Assembly: GCA_951802195.1 (NCBI GenBank)
Contig: OX637625.1
Span: 1 to 64,000, forward strand
Direction: 5' to 3'
DNA: 64,000 nt
DNA from: Tausonia pullulans
Lineage: Eukaryota > Basidiomycota > Tremellomycetes > Cystofilobasidiales > Mrakiaceae
The position numbers and the translations under genes are program-made. The notes under the pieces are model-generated. The model saw only the letters and a list, made by a program, of their open reading frames with translations. It was not told the origin of the DNA and did no database searches. This document shows, one piece after another, positions 22,250 through 33,740 of this stretch (its first letter is position 1; the number at the start of each line of letters is the position of its first letter).

Positions 22250-22622
22250 GTTAGGATTGGCCCAAGGTTCAAGGGCGAAGGATGACGGGTGATAGGGGGA
22301 GGGGGGGAGGGGGGGACGTAGGTGGGATAGTAGACTGAAGTGCCGGCAGCGACACAGGCTCGCTTTGAGGTCTTGGGCAGGTTTGTCGAATCCAGGTGAT
22401 AGTCAGAGTGCAGATCAAAAAGTACGATGAACTGAACGTTTTATGAGCTAAGGATGAAAAAAATAAAGAGTGTGGGACAGTGTGGCTGAAGAGAGGCCGA
22501 AATATGGAAGCCGGGCGAATAAGGGTGATGCTATACAGACGCGGAGCCGAGGTGGCGGGCCCGCGAGATTCTGCAGCCACATAGGCGCAGAGCCTAAGTG
22601 GTGAACCCGTAAGATCCTGACA
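22250..22622 (-). mobile_element. Second, truncated copy of the inverted-end element (copy B)
   Basis: It begins with the same GTTAGGATTGGCCC end and contains 22320-22622, nearly identical to 17041-17357, including ATGAGCTAAGGATGAAAAAA-like and GGAAGCCGGGC stretches. The matching opposite inverted end is absent: similarity stops at GATCCTGACA (22622), so this copy is truncated relative to copy A. It lies 145 bases past the stop of the PC-esterase-like gene. Confidence 0.55.
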
Positions 22623-23154
22623 ACAAGCCTGTTTTGTTCCAGCTGAGATAGTAGTTTCCATCACGAGCATCTACCAGTCGCGCTGTTCTTCACGCTGAAA
22701 TATCTTTGAAGGTGTAAACGTCGATCCTCGTGTTCATCACAACTTTGTGCTTATGCCTCCCGCTAGACTTCGGCCATTACTCGAAACTTCAATTCATCGG
22801 AGCTTCTTCAGTCAATTTCACATATGATCTCTCGCTTCTTCACATCTCGTATCTCCGTTTGCGCTCAGCAGCATGTCTTGATCAGTGATACCCAAGCTCT
22901 TTCGCAAAAATGAGTGGTATCAGCGCGTTGATAAGCATATTGACGCTTCCTAAATGTTCAGAGACGAGGAAAGAAACGGCGAGACTTCAGGGCCATGATC
23001 AATCTCTCACGTACGTGTGGCAGAAGTTTGTGATTCCGCCTCTTGTCCCATCCAGTCACAATCCGTTCATTCGCCATACTATACATTGACAATCTGAAGA
23101 AATAACAAACGTAATATGAGACTGGTAGCCCATGTGTCGACCCACATCGCCAGC
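22623..23154. other. Convergent intergenic region
   Basis: This sequence lies between the repeat copy and the 3' end of the leftward secreted-protein gene. Nothing else is recognised. Confidence 0.35.
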
Positions 23155-26100
23155 TCAGTAGCCCGGAATAGTCGCTTGCAACGCCAACACGTCGCACTCC
23201 TCCACAACTCCACCCGTGATAGAATACTGGAACTCTGGCTTGAGCAGGCTGGTGAGGCCGGCGTCAATGTCCTTGACGAGGAAGATCTTGGACTCCTCGC
23301 CGTTGATGCTGCATGCGACGAGGTAGAAGGGGTTCCCGAGCGTATCGAGGGCGACGTAGATCCCAGGAGTTGCGCCATCGGCAGTGTAGTCTGTATGATT
23401 CCAAGGTTCAGCTGGGTTCTTTGAGCAACTCAAAGGATGTTCCTCTCACCAAATGGGAGTAGAGTGATCATTTGCGCAGATTTAGGGATATGGGTGAGGT
23501 CGTTGAGCCTTATTCGACTGACTCCGGTAGCGGTCCTATGTAGATAGGTCGTCAGTATATGCTTTGACAACTCCAATCCACGAAGACTCTCACATCTCAT
23601 CAGGGAAGTAGAACAAGGGATTTTCCGAGCCAGCGCCTACGACGATCTGACTGTCACTTGCCCATAGTCTCACCGCGGCGTTGTCCTTGGTGTCCAGTCC
23701 GAGGTTTCCGTTGCCCACGCTTGCCAGAATGTAGTCACCCGAGTTATCGAAGAGGGTGATGTAGTCAAAGCCATCCAAGGTCTGGGTTTTCTCTGCCTCA
23801 GCATAAGATTCCTCGATCGCCTGGCCGAACTCGTAAGAGTCAATTGTGGAAGTGGCGTTGATTCGATCGAGGAAGTCAGCTAAGGATGGGTCCAGGTCGA
23901 GAGTAGGGGGGAAGACGCCCGATGATGCGGCCGCGGTGGTCATAGTCTGCGTGGCTGAGGCAACGGGTGCAGTTTTCGACGTCAAAGACACAAGTGTTGG
24001 TGAAGTGATGTCCGACAACGTATATGAGGCAATGGTGGTGGCCACATTAGAGATAGGTGTTGTCGCAGCACCGGAAACAGAGGTGGTAGCCTCCTGGCGC
24101 GCGTAGAGGGAGCGACCGGTACCGCCATAGGTGATGTCCTCGATAGAGCTGTAATAGTCCCACACCATGTTCTTGGCGAGTGAGTCATGGCGTTCGGACA
24201 AGAGTGTAAGAGTATCGTCGATCCTGGGCGAGATATCAGAGGCGGTCTGATCTATCGACCTGGATGAGGATGGAGTGCGGCCAGGGAATCTATGAAACGT
24301 CACAAGTCATGAATTGATGTGCTGTCCCTGGCTTACAGTAGACAGTGCTACTCACAGCAGGCAATCCTGGAAGATATGCTCCTTTTTGAATACCGCGAGC
24401 TGCGAGATCTTGCCTGCAATGTCGTAGTCGATTGAATTGCTGATCCCGACATCATATGCCAATCCGTTTATGCAGTATGACTGGTCGGTCGAGTCGGAGG
24501 TTGCCCGTAGCTGTGCTGAAGCCAGCAGCCTCGGTGTGTTCCTAAGACCAACCCTCTTGTCGATCTTGATGGCAGGAATCTTGAGACCAACACCGAGCTC
24601 CGCGGGAAGACCCAGAGCGAGACTAGCCTTGACCTCACCATAAGCGTCGAAGTGCTTGTTGAACTGAGGCTGGAACCCGGTCACCCCTGAATTGGAGCTC
24701 AGAGCGTCCAGACGAGCCGCAAAATTGGGAATGCTGAGGTCGGCCCCAACAAGTAGATTGCCCTTGGCGGTGATGTCGATCTCGGCAGTGGCGTCGATGG
24801 TGCCGGCAGCTCCGACGGTCAAGAAGTTGGCAATGACGAAGCCAGCTCCGGGAATCGCAAACTCGGCCAAGTGCGCGACGGAGGTCTCGTGGTAGTACCC
24901 AGAGGCAACGATGCCGAGGTTGGCACCAGCGTAGAGAGACCCAGTCAACGAGAGGTCGGCGCGGGTGAGCTTGGGTGGGACTGTGAGTGTACGGAGGCGT
25001 CAACGAAACGATCCCACGGCGTGTGCACTCTTAGTGATACTCGCTGATTGTGTAGGTGAGGCCGCCGGCCAAGGTCGTCGACCCGTTAAATCCACAATCC
25101 ACGCAGTACATCTGGAGTGATGATCCTGACGACGTCTGACTGCCGTCTGACACGGTGGAAGAGGCCTCTGTCTTGTTGAACAGGAGGTACGCGTTTTTGC
25201 GGTTATAGTTGAAGGGACTGTATATTTGAGGCCGAGGAACTACTGCGAAGCTGAGTTTCTTGCTGAAGGGTCCGATACGGCCAAGAGCACTAAGGGTTTT
25301 GTTGACGATGGCGATGAGTTTGCGACCGACCTGGCTGGCCGCAGTGATGACCTTTTGGATTTGGGTCTTCACTACATCGCGAACGATGGAGACAACCTTG
25401 GCTTTGACTACACTAACTACCTGTGAAGCTGCATCGCCTTAGTAGGTGCGAAAGCCATGTGAGAGTTGATACCTACGGATTTGAAGGCTTTTTTGAGAGA
25501 CCATCGCTTTTGGATGAGCCCTCTCCTGCCTTTCCTAATCACCAGACTTCTCTCATTGACGTCCGAAGGTGTGAGTCCTGGGGCGAACAGTTGGGCATCG
25601 GCAGGGTCTTCCAGGTCAAAGAAGCCGATCTTGTTGTCGAGGACCTGATCAAAGTCTGGGCCACACGGAGCGGTCGGTAGGCCGAGGTATGAGTCGGGAG
25701 GGTTGAGGCAGACGGACTTGTCGGGAGTACCGGTTCCAGGAGTCCCAGTGCCGCCCGGGTTGGTGTTTCCGGGAGCGCACGTCCCTCCAGGGACGTTGCT
25801 GCTAGGGTTACCCGTGCTACCCGGCCTCCCAGTGCTTCCTGGAGTGCTGGTGGCACCGGGCGTGCTGTTGCCGCCATCAGGGGAGCCATCATTTCCGCAG
25901 GGCTCGTCCGTGCCGTTCTGGTTTCCGGAGGTCCAGGGAGTGCCGTTGTGGGGTTCATTTGTCGGGTTCACCGTTCCCCAATCAATGGAAACCTTTAAGA
26001 TTACAACACGTTGTCAATGTTAAATCGAGCGTGCATATCGACCGCCGTGCATACCTCGCTGCACGCGCTGTTGACGTCGATCTCCGAAGCGCATGCCTTG

Positions 26101-26663
26101 ACTTTCAGGCAGCCGTCTTGGTTCTCGAATTCCAGGTTTGTGACCAGCCAATATATGTGAGTTCCCGGATCAGCATCCTTGTTGCAGTGCAAGGGCTCGG
26201 TGACCATCAGAAAGTCCTCATCGGTGCAGTTCCAGTTCTCGTGGACAAACTCGGACGCCCCACGGTCGTTGAACTGTATCAGCAGGCCGTCGTCCTCACA
26301 CAACACCCAGTCGATGTAGGCAGAGTGAGGAAGGAGGACCGCTGGGTACTGGAAGGTGAGGTTGGCAATGGCGAGTAGGTGTGGTTGGGCCTTGTCGGCC
26401 TCCTCGTCGTGATAGTGAACCGTGGCCATGTGGTCGGGCAGCAATGTGTCGTAGGCGTGGGTGTCGATGTGGCGAGGGACGATGGGGCGGAGGGTCGGGG
26501 CTGCGGCATGAGCTAGGTCGATGGCCGAGTGGAGATACGGGTTGCGAGAGCTCATGTCTCCGTTGGTGCCGAAGAAGGAGATGGGGGAGCTCGCAGCGAC
26601 AATGTCAATTGTTGCGATTATCACCGAGGCAGCTGCCCAGATGATTGAGGAGGGTCCCATCAT
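23155..26663 (-). CDS. Large secreted multidomain protein of unknown function
   Basis: The start at 26663 gives a signal peptide (MMGPSSIIWAAASVIIATID). The first globular exon has VHYHDEEADKAQPHLLAIAN, WVLCEDDGLLIQFND and a cysteine-rich end (KVKACASEIDVNSACSEVC). The second exon holds a Gly/Thr/Pro/Asn linker (STPGSTGRPGSTGNPSS-like) followed by KSVCLNPPDSYLGLP. Next come a basic helix (VVKTQIQKVITAASQVGRKL), a beta-rich region (TRADLSLTGSLYAGANLGIV; ATAEIDITAKGNLLVGADLS) and a C-terminal part with LFDNSGDYILASVGNGNLG and CSINGEESKIFLVKDID. The layout recalls fungal secreted proteins with DUF7029- and DUF7223-like regions, a tentative match. Seven or eight exons. Probably cell-surface or extracellular. 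Confidence 0.65.
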
Positions 26664-26772
26664 ATCTGTGCGTTGTGTGTTTGAGGATTGATGATGGTTG
26701 GTTCTCTTGAGAACAAACGCTTTCAGCAAAGGGTGCGGGGTGTTGCGATTAGCCTGTCAAAGAGAGAGAGTC

Positions 26773-26853
26773 TGGTAGAGGACCTTCAGATCAAGTGTTC
26801 ATAAGCGGTGGCTACAAAAGGTGCGAACCTGGTAGAGGACTTCAGAACAAGTG
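26773..26853. repeat. Imperfect direct repeat in a promoter
   Basis: TGGTAGAGGACCTTCAGATC (continuing AAGTG) at 26773-26797 recurs as TGGTAGAGGACTTCAGAACA (continuing AGTG) at 26830-26853, starts 57 bases apart. Both lie just upstream of the large secreted-protein gene. They may be a paired regulatory site or a small local duplication. Confidence 0.45.
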
Positions 26854-28056
26854 AAGGTCCACTGCCAGGGAAAAATGTGGGTTTAAATAGTGTAGCTGGT
26901 TGTTAAAGAAAGGAGGCGTGTCTGTCACCTCAGGGGCGTCTCAACATTTCATCGCCGCCTCATGTTTCTTCCCTCTTTGTATCGGTCCTTGGACCAAGGA
27001 ATGACTCGATGAGAAGAATTGATGAGAAAGGCACGCAGATACAGTGCATCAGAGTGGACAGGGAAATTTAACCCCTTTACCCACCGAGAATGTGGTCTAC
27101 GCTCCTCTCGGTAATCAAACTAACGAGATCTTAACACCCTTAGCTTCCTTTCAGCAAGGACGCTGTCAGATGTGTAGGCGGCCACGTGAGCCGAGGTCTG
27201 CGAAACAGCAAGAGGGGACATGCGCGCGCCAAATCAAACGGAGGAAGGGGATTTCCGTGGCTTACTCTGCAAAGGATGGTCCTGACCAAATAAACGGCAG
27301 TGGTGTCAAGATCTCGAGGACCGCCACCTCGACTGTACGTTTGGCCACTTCCGCGTCTGTGCTCCTGCGCCTCCGACCTCACCTTTTTATTCGACATGCT
27401 TAGGATGTTCTGCATGAGTCGCAGCTGATGTTTCACAAGTTTGGCGCCCAATGTGAATTACAGAGTTTATCCTGTAACCGTATTCACAGCGACCGGCCCA
27501 TACAGTCCCGAGGAGAGCGATTACGGAGAACAGCAATGTATTGCTGGGTTGAGTTGAACAACAAACGCCCCGCGGAATGAACCCCGCGCCATATCGATCG
27601 ACGTTCCCGTGGCGGGGGCAGCTCCCGTTCCTAGTGGCGTAGAAGGTTCCTGGCAAAGCCATAGATAGGTCGTGCCAAGCTCAACACGGTCGGTGATCTA
27701 TTGGAAAGGTGACAGGAATGTCTGCCGAGCTCAACAACGGTCAGTGGCCACAGCTGCAAGGACTTGGATGACAGGCGGGCAGGTGGCCATCGCGGCCCGC
27801 AATGCATTCCTGTGGCCGAGCTTCAGGATACAGCGCAGTTACACAACCAAACCACAATGAGACAAAATGAGACAGCTGTTATTGGAAATTCACAAAAGCT
27901 AGAGAGCTAGGGGGTCATCAGCTGACATCAGGTGGCTCGGAAACGGAAGCTGGGAGTTGAGGGGAGGAGAGAGGTAGACAGTCCCCTCATCCCCTCTTCT
28001 CTTTCCTTGCCCTTAATTCTTCCTCGCATCCTAACCCTCCTGCCCGCGTCCCCCAC
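26854..28056. other. Gene-poor spacer
   Basis: I could not support any gene here. Open frames are short, overlap and lack family features. It contains a diverged copy of the dispersed motif at 27304. Confidence 0.35.
27304..27343 (+). repeat. Dispersed TGTCAGGATCT motif, diverged copy
   Basis: It reads TGTCAAGATCTCGAGGACCG then CCACCTCGACTG. It matches the copies at 7031 and 11399 in the same orientation but is more diverged. Confidence 0.4.
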
Positions 28057-28057
28057 A

Positions 28058-28602
28058 GTGTTCGCACTACGCACCCCACTAAGTACCGCCCTGCTCTCCT
28101 CCCTCGCCCTCGCACTCCCCCACCCCCTCCCTCAAGACGGCGGCGGCGCGAACCTCGTCGGTTAGTCAGTAGCGCAGTTCGTTCCAGCTTTACCACCACC
28201 CATCGGAGACTGCTGCCCACCATCGACAGCCTATGCCCGAAGCAAGCCGTCGTAGCGAACTTTGCCATCCCTGAAGTGTGAGTGCACCCGCCTCTGGCTC
28301 CTGGCGGGCCTCGTCCGTCCCCGAGCCCCACCATCATTAACACGGACATCGCCACCACCAGCTTCGGAACATGCGGCTGTGACGGCTCGAAAGCCGCGGG
28401 CTTCTGTTTCTCCGATCTCGGCAATGCCTACTGCCAGCTCGAATACCAGCCACCCGCCCGGCCCCAAAGTACAGAAACTACGCGTGCCCGGACCCCAACG
28501 GCTCCAGCGGAGCGAGACGGAGTGAGCGGACAGAAGCAGGAACGAGACTCGACCCGAGTCACAGCAGCTCCTTGGGAATCATCATCTGGGCGGTCGTCTT
28601 GA
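28058..28602 (+). pseudogene. Relic of a secreted cysteine-containing protein gene
   Basis: From 28058 a signal-peptide-like frame reads FALRTPLSTALLSSLALALP, then HPLPQDGGGANLVG, but its first codon is GTG where an ATG is expected. After a plausible donor (GGTTAGTCAG), coding-like pieces follow: IDSLCPKQAVVANFAIPE near 28220 and FGTCGCDGSKAAGFCFSDLG near 28360, continuing NAYCQLEYQPP. Cysteine spacing resembles a small secreted protein. Frames do not join neatly and no start codon is seen, so I read it as a decayed gene. A missed upstream exon is the alternative. Confidence 0.35.
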
Positions 28603-28960
28603 TCGGCTTGGAGTAGACAGTGACATTCCGGAGGACGATCTCGCGAAAGAGGGGGATATATCTGCCCCGCCAGCGCTCACTGTCAAGCATCTGCTCTGGG
28701 GTGCCCTCCCTCCCGGCGAGGCACTTGGCTTCGTCCGGCTCGTATCCGGCTGCCTTTTAGATGAAGCGGGCGTAGATGATAGCCGCAAGGTCGAACCGCT
28801 CGAGATCCAAAAGCGGCTGCTGTACTGTCGCGGTGGCCTTCTCGATGCTCATGGCGAGCGACAGGATAGGGAGAGGGAGGTTGGTGATGGTTTGGTGTCT
28901 GGAGCTGCATGGGGACGAGGGCGAAGGGGTCCGTCGAGCAAGGTTCACGTTCAGTGATAG
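28559..28960 (-). pseudogene. C-terminal relic of an enzyme-like protein
   Basis: One minus-strand frame reads SLAMSIEKATATVQQPLLD, then LERFDLAAIIYARFI, a TAA stop, and in the same frame KAAGYEPDEAKCLAGREGTP, SERWRGRYIPLFREIVLRNV and TTAQMMIPKELL followed by TGA at 28559-28561. The single in-frame TAA between two well-formed coding stretches, with no intron signals at that point, marks it as broken. I do not recognise the family. Confidence 0.4.
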
Positions 28961-29427
28961 AGACTGAGCCGGACGCGCGACCCCTCCGCCCCCGCGGCTG
29001 GCACAGGCTGCCGGCTCTCGTTGCCCCGCGTGTAGCAGTCAAGGCGGCGAGTCGTGGAACTACAGGCGTGCGCGCAGCAGCTCGCTTGCTTCCTTAACAA
29101 AGCCGAGTAGGAACAATCATTCATTGAAATCCTCGCAATAACAGTGGTGTCACGCCTTTCCCCGCCAATAGTCTATCGGCTCAGAGTCGGTGCATCGCAA
29201 GAAATCTATCCAGGCCCGCTCGAGCGAGTGTCCGAATGAGGGGTTGGCGACGGTGCAAGATGAGCGACGTCAGACAAGTCAAGGCATTCTTGTTGTCACG
29301 AAAACCCACCCCTTGATGGACGTCCTTACATCCAAAGAGTCCGGCTCATAGCGAATCGGGTCGTCGTCCGGAGCTTCGATTCGTCATTGAATAGTGACCG
29401 AAGCTGCGGTTGGACAGGATGAACTAG
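28961..29427. other. Gene-poor spacer
   Basis: Nothing supportable was found beyond short chance frames. Confidence 0.3.
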
Positions 29428-29560
29428 TCAAGGGCGAGCGTAGATGATGGAGGAGCCCACCCTGACCTCATGATGCCAAATGACACCCTTGCGGAGGAAT
29501 TTGAGCTGATCTTCCCAGTAGTTAAATTCGCTGGTGCTTTTTATGTGGCCTGTAAGCAAG
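29428..29560 (-). pseudogene. Short coding relic
   Basis: A minus-strand frame gives GHIKSTSEFNYWEDQLKFLR and KGVIWHHEVRVGSSIIYARP before a stop at 29428. The composition is protein-like and the N-terminal part is missing or scrambled. Family unknown. Confidence 0.25.
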
Positions 29561-29769
29561 TCAGCCGTCGAGCTCTTTCCCCGCGAGGTACGCCCAACGC
29601 GTCCTGAAGAGAGATTGTTAAAGTCCGCGAGCCGATCGTACGAGTCGATGCTGCGCGATAGTCCAGTACTCTTCCTCCACAAGGGACTCAGGGAGAGGAC
29701 CTACATCCAGCGGAGGTATGTCGCTCCTTCCCTTCCAATGCTTGTTCATCCCCCCACGCAACATCGATT

Positions 29770-29909
29770 TCCTTAAGTCTCCATCCTCGTTGACCAATCA
29801 CTATCCATTTCTTGGGACCCTCCGCGCTCTGAGGATCGGCAAGCCCTTTGTGGCCAAAACCTACCGACCCTTGCTTCACGTTACTGTCTCTTCTCAGCTA
29901 CAAAAATAA
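29770..29909 (+). pseudogene. Coding fragment, possibly PC-esterase-like
   Basis: A plus-strand frame reads SPSSLTNHYPFLGTLRALRI, then GKPFVAKTYRPLLHVTVS. The GKPF..(K/E)TYRP core matches GKPFATETYRPWVC of the PC-esterase-like protein encoded near 20590. The resemblance is short, so homology is only suggested. It has no start and no continuation. Confidence 0.25.
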
Positions 29910-29960
29910 TGGACCATCTCGGGTATGCTGAGGTCGTGGACACTGAAATAACCGCTGCCG

Positions 29961-29996
29961 CCACTCTATAACAATCGACCACTCTATAACAATCGA
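29961..29996. repeat. 18-bp perfect tandem duplication
   Basis: CCACTCTATAACAATCGA occurs twice in immediate succession (29961-29978 and 29979-29996) in noncoding sequence. Confidence 0.8.
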
Positions 29997-30535
29997 GGTC
30001 TCGACTCGCCGGCTTTCCACCATCCACGCCTGACGGAACGATCACCTTGTTCCCTCTACCCCGCGCCTCTCTTCAGCCTGCCTCTCGACGACCGCCAACA
30101 AATCGCCTCTCCCCCTTGGACCTGGGCTCGACCACCTCCCGTCCCTTCATTCGTTCACCTTACTCCCTATATTCTTCCCCTCGCCTGAAGCCCGCCTGCT
30201 GCGGGAGTTTCCGAGTAACTGCAGCAGCCAACGACCTCAATTCATCCCCACCCACCGTTCCAACCGGTCAGACCCTCGTTCCTCCACTCCAGCCCGACCC
30301 GCGTAATCATAGATGAATTACCGATCAGGACAATAGTTGTCATCATCTATAATAAATTATCATTCCGGCGTCTCTGCCCTCTTTTTCAGAAGAAGATCCA
30401 AGATAACAACATCTGAGACGTCATCGCCCGCAGTGTGGGGCCCGCGAATCGCTTCCGGGCGAGAACACGCTGTTCGTCATTCACCTTTCTCCCTCCTCTT
30501 TCACCTCCAGCCCCCATCTCCCTTCCCCCCATCGC
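29997..30535. promoter_or_regulatory. Upstream region of the SDR gene
   Basis: Pyrimidine-rich stretches around 30480-30530 lie just before the SDR start and resemble a fungal 5' leader. Open frames here have no recognisable content. Confidence 0.35.
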
Positions 30536-32135
30536 ATGCTCAGACGCCTCTCTCGGACTCTCGCCAGACAGACCCTTCACCCCCTCTTCCTCACTACTCG
30601 ACCTATTACTATCTCGCTCCCTCGCAGCATGGTCAGTCGTCGCCGAAACAATCCCCTCCCACCTCGTCCTGACGCCTTTTATTCCCCAGCCCTCCTACGA
30701 CGACGTTCAGCCCATCACTGCCTACGAGGCCAACCTTCCCACCAAGGCGTTCGAGCAGCCGGGCGCCGGCAAGGACTCGGAGATGCCCATCCGGGCCGAG
30801 CACACCAAGCTCGAGCACTGGGACGACGAGGGCAAGCCGTTTCTCAAAGAATACGAGGGTGCGTGGTGGTTTCCCCTGCCCTTTTCTCATGACCTCCCTC
30901 TGAACTTCTCCCTAACGATCAGGATCCGGTAAGCTCAAGAACAAGGTCGCGCTCCTCACCGGAGCCGACTCAGGTATCGGCCGTTCGGCGGCTATCATGT
31001 TTGCCCGCGAGGGCGCCGACGTCTCCATCGTCTACCTCCCTGAGGAGGAAAAAGAGTAGGTGTCATCTCCCCCACTATTCTGTCTATCATGCTGACAACG
31101 ATACCATTCGCCAGTGCACAAGAGGTTAAAGCCCACATTGAGACTTCCGCGTACTCTCAGGGTCGCAAGTGCAACCTCATTCAGGCTGACCTCCGCAAGA
31201 AGGGCGACTCGGAAGCCAAGAGGATCGTTGAGGCCCATGTCGCCACCTACGGAAAGAAGCTCGACGTCCTCGTTAACAACGCCGGCCAGCAGATCACGCA
31301 GACCGACCTCACCAAGATTGAGATGGCCGATGTGGAGAGCACGTTCCAAGTGGGTTGATGCTGGCGTCTGGCCCAAGTTCCCAGTGCTGACGAAGGTTTC
31401 CCTTCTGTAGATCAACATCATCGCCATGTTTGCGCTCACAAAAGAGTGCCTGACGCTCCTGAAAAGAGGAGGATCGATTATCAACACAACTTCGGTGACG
31501 GCCTATAAGGGGAGCGGTGGATTCGTCGACTGTGCGTGCCCTGCACACTTCATTATCGTTCATAGACTGCATTATTGTTTCACTCCTGATCCTTTTCTTC
31601 CAGACGCTGCCACTAAAGGCGCGATCCTCGCATACACGAGGTCCCTCAACGTTCAGCTTAACCCCAAGGGCATCCGCGCTAACGCTGTGTGAGCTTCAGC
31701 GTCATCTGCCCATTCGTTGGGTCTTCCTGACGCTATCTTACCTTCCCAGCGCTCCCGGTCCCATATATACCCCACTCCAGCCTGCCGCGCGCCCTGCCGA
31801 GCAGATGGACGGCTTTGGTGCTGGATCTGTTCCGTGAGTCAACCTGCAGCAGCCTGTTGATGCTCCCGACTGACTCGTCCTTGCCTGGTTGCAGCCTCCA
31901 CGGCCGCGCCGGTCAGCCTGCCGAGGTGCGCTGGAAGCGTCGACGTGAAGCAAGGCTATCGCTGACTTCCCTCCCCACTGCAGTGCGGACCCGCGTACGT
32001 ATACCTGGCATCCGCGGACTCCAACTACGTTGCTGGCAACGTAATCCATGTCAACGTAAGCAGGCTCATGTCGGTAGAGAACGCTCCCCTGCCTGACCAC
32101 GTTTTCTCTAGGCGGGCATGCTCATGCCCTCGTAG
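30536..32135 (+). CDS. NAD(P)-dependent short-chain dehydrogenase (YghA/glucose-ribitol dehydrogenase-like)
   Basis: This is a classical SDR oxidoreductase acting on a carbonyl/alcohol pair. A basic N-terminal exon ([20 protein letters not shown]) could be a mitochondrial targeting sequence. It is followed by the family-typical lead [19 protein letters not shown]. The cofactor motif is TGADSGIG, followed by LVNNAGQQI, and the catalytic set is the serine in [10 protein letters not shown] plus YAATKGAI (Tyr and Lys). The substrate loop is [12 protein letters not shown], and the end is [12 protein letters not shown] then AGMLMPS. The long pre-Rossmann extension matches YghA/GSP39-type stress dehydrogenases rather than FabG. 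About nine short exons, all junctions with clean GT...AG. Confidence 0.85.
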
Positions 32136-32162
32136 ATGGCTAGTCACGACGAATCCCTTTGT

Positions 32163-32188
32163 AACTCTAGTCTTTAACTCTAGTCTTT
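32163..32188. repeat. 13-bp perfect tandem duplication
   Basis: AACTCTAGTCTTT is repeated twice without a gap between the SDR stop and the PIG-V start. Confidence 0.75.
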
Positions 32189-32258
32189 GCATGACTTCCC
32201 TGCTGTCCCGATGCATGCGTTCTCGTTATAGTGACAGGAGACAGGTGCGCGTGCAAGC

Positions 32259-33740
32259 ATGAAGGATCGACGGCCTTCTCCGCACTCTCTCCTCTCCAAC
32301 CACCACCTTCGAATGCTGCTCTGGCTCGCCTCACTGGCCCTTCTCCATCGCCTCGTGACCACGGGTATCCTCCTCGCCTGCCAACGTCTCGTCCCCGCCT
32401 TCGACGCGAGCCCTGACCTCCTCCTTGGGCGCTCATCCTTGCCCCTCGCCGTCTTTCTCCGCTGGGATGTCGTTTGGTTCCTCGCCGTTGCCCTCCGCGG
32501 CGACTATGTGCATGAACAAGAGACGGCTTTTGGATGGGGCTGGATAGGTAGTATGCGCCTCGCAGGACGTGCCGTTGTGGCTCTGCGAGGTGGACGAGGA
32601 GGCGGCGAAGTCGCGGTCGACGACTTGCTCCTCGGGGGCGTTCTCCTCAGCTGGATAGCTGGCGTGGCAGCGAATGTCGTGTTTTACCGGTGAGTTGTTT
32701 ATACTTAACCTAATAAGCTTGACCCGATGACTGAGTCAAAACCGTCCAGTCTCACCGCCCGCCTGTCCGGCTCTCGACGTATCGCGCGCGTTGCATCGCT
32801 CATCTATCTCCTGTCTCCCTCGCCCGGCGCCCTCGTCTCGCCTTACACCGAGCCGATCTACGCCCTTTTGACCTTCACCGGAATGCTGCTCGTTGAGGAT
32901 AGTTGTAACCTGCTATCTCTCGGGGCCGCCACAGCGTGCTTCGCGGCATCTACGAGTGTCCGACCAACGGGCCTCCTCAACGGCGGCTACCTCATCTGGA
33001 AGGTGCTGGTTCAACCGTGGACCGTACATGGGCGCCCCTCGCTCTCAGCAGTAGGCATTCTTCTTTCACTTCGTCGCCCTTGAGGCCTGACTCATGCTCC
33101 TCCAGCTGGCAACCCGCGCGTTCTTCTCCGTAGCCCTTATCACAGCGGTCGCCTCGCCTTTCCTCTTCGCTCAACGCGCGCTCTTCCTCCAATTTTGCTC
33201 AAACTCAACCCCAGCCTGGTGCCTCGCCCGTTTCCCCCTCCTTTACAGCCACGTTCAGCGCGAATATTGGTGCGAAGACCCTTCCTGCGAGCGCGTCGTC
33301 CGTCCTGACTCCCGCCTTCTTCCTCCAGGGACGTCGGCTTCCTCCGCTACTGGTCGCTCGCCCAGCTGCCCAACTTTCTCATCGCCGCTCCCATCTATCT
33401 CCTCCTCATCTACGCCTCCGTGCGCCATCTCCCATCGTCCATCTCTGCCGTGTTCTTCCCCAAGCAGCCACCATCACCAGCCACCACCTTCCTCGACCGG
33501 CCGGCGCTCCTTCCATACTTGCTCCACTCGGCAGCCCTCACCGCGCTCCTCCTCTTCAACTCACACGTCCAGATCGCCCTCCGGCTCGCGCAGACGCTGC
33601 CCCTCGTCTCCTGGACGGGCGCCGAGCTGCTTCTCTCACGCGGCGGGGAGGTTCGGGTCGGCAAGGCGTTCGTCGGATGGGCGGTCGTCTGGGGCTTGGT
33701 TTCGACGGTCTGCTGGGCGGTGTTTCTCCCGCCGGCGTGA
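32259..33740 (+). CDS. GPI18: GPI mannosyltransferase 2 (PIG-V/Gpi18)
   Basis: This is an ER multi-pass dolichol-phosphate-mannose-dependent mannosyltransferase that adds the second mannose to the GPI anchor. It starts MKDRRPSPHSLLSNHHLRML. The lumenal FLRWDVVWFLAVA motif near residue 70 carries the conserved R-W-D of the family. Next come SPYTEPIYALLTF (a family segment containing the Pro-Tyr-Ser/Thr-Glu core), VRPTGLLNGGYLIW and PLLYSHVQREYWDVGFLRYW. The end holds the typical NSHVQIALRLAQTLPLVSW near the last membrane span. Three or four introns. Length, roughly 420 residues, fits the family. Confidence 0.88.
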
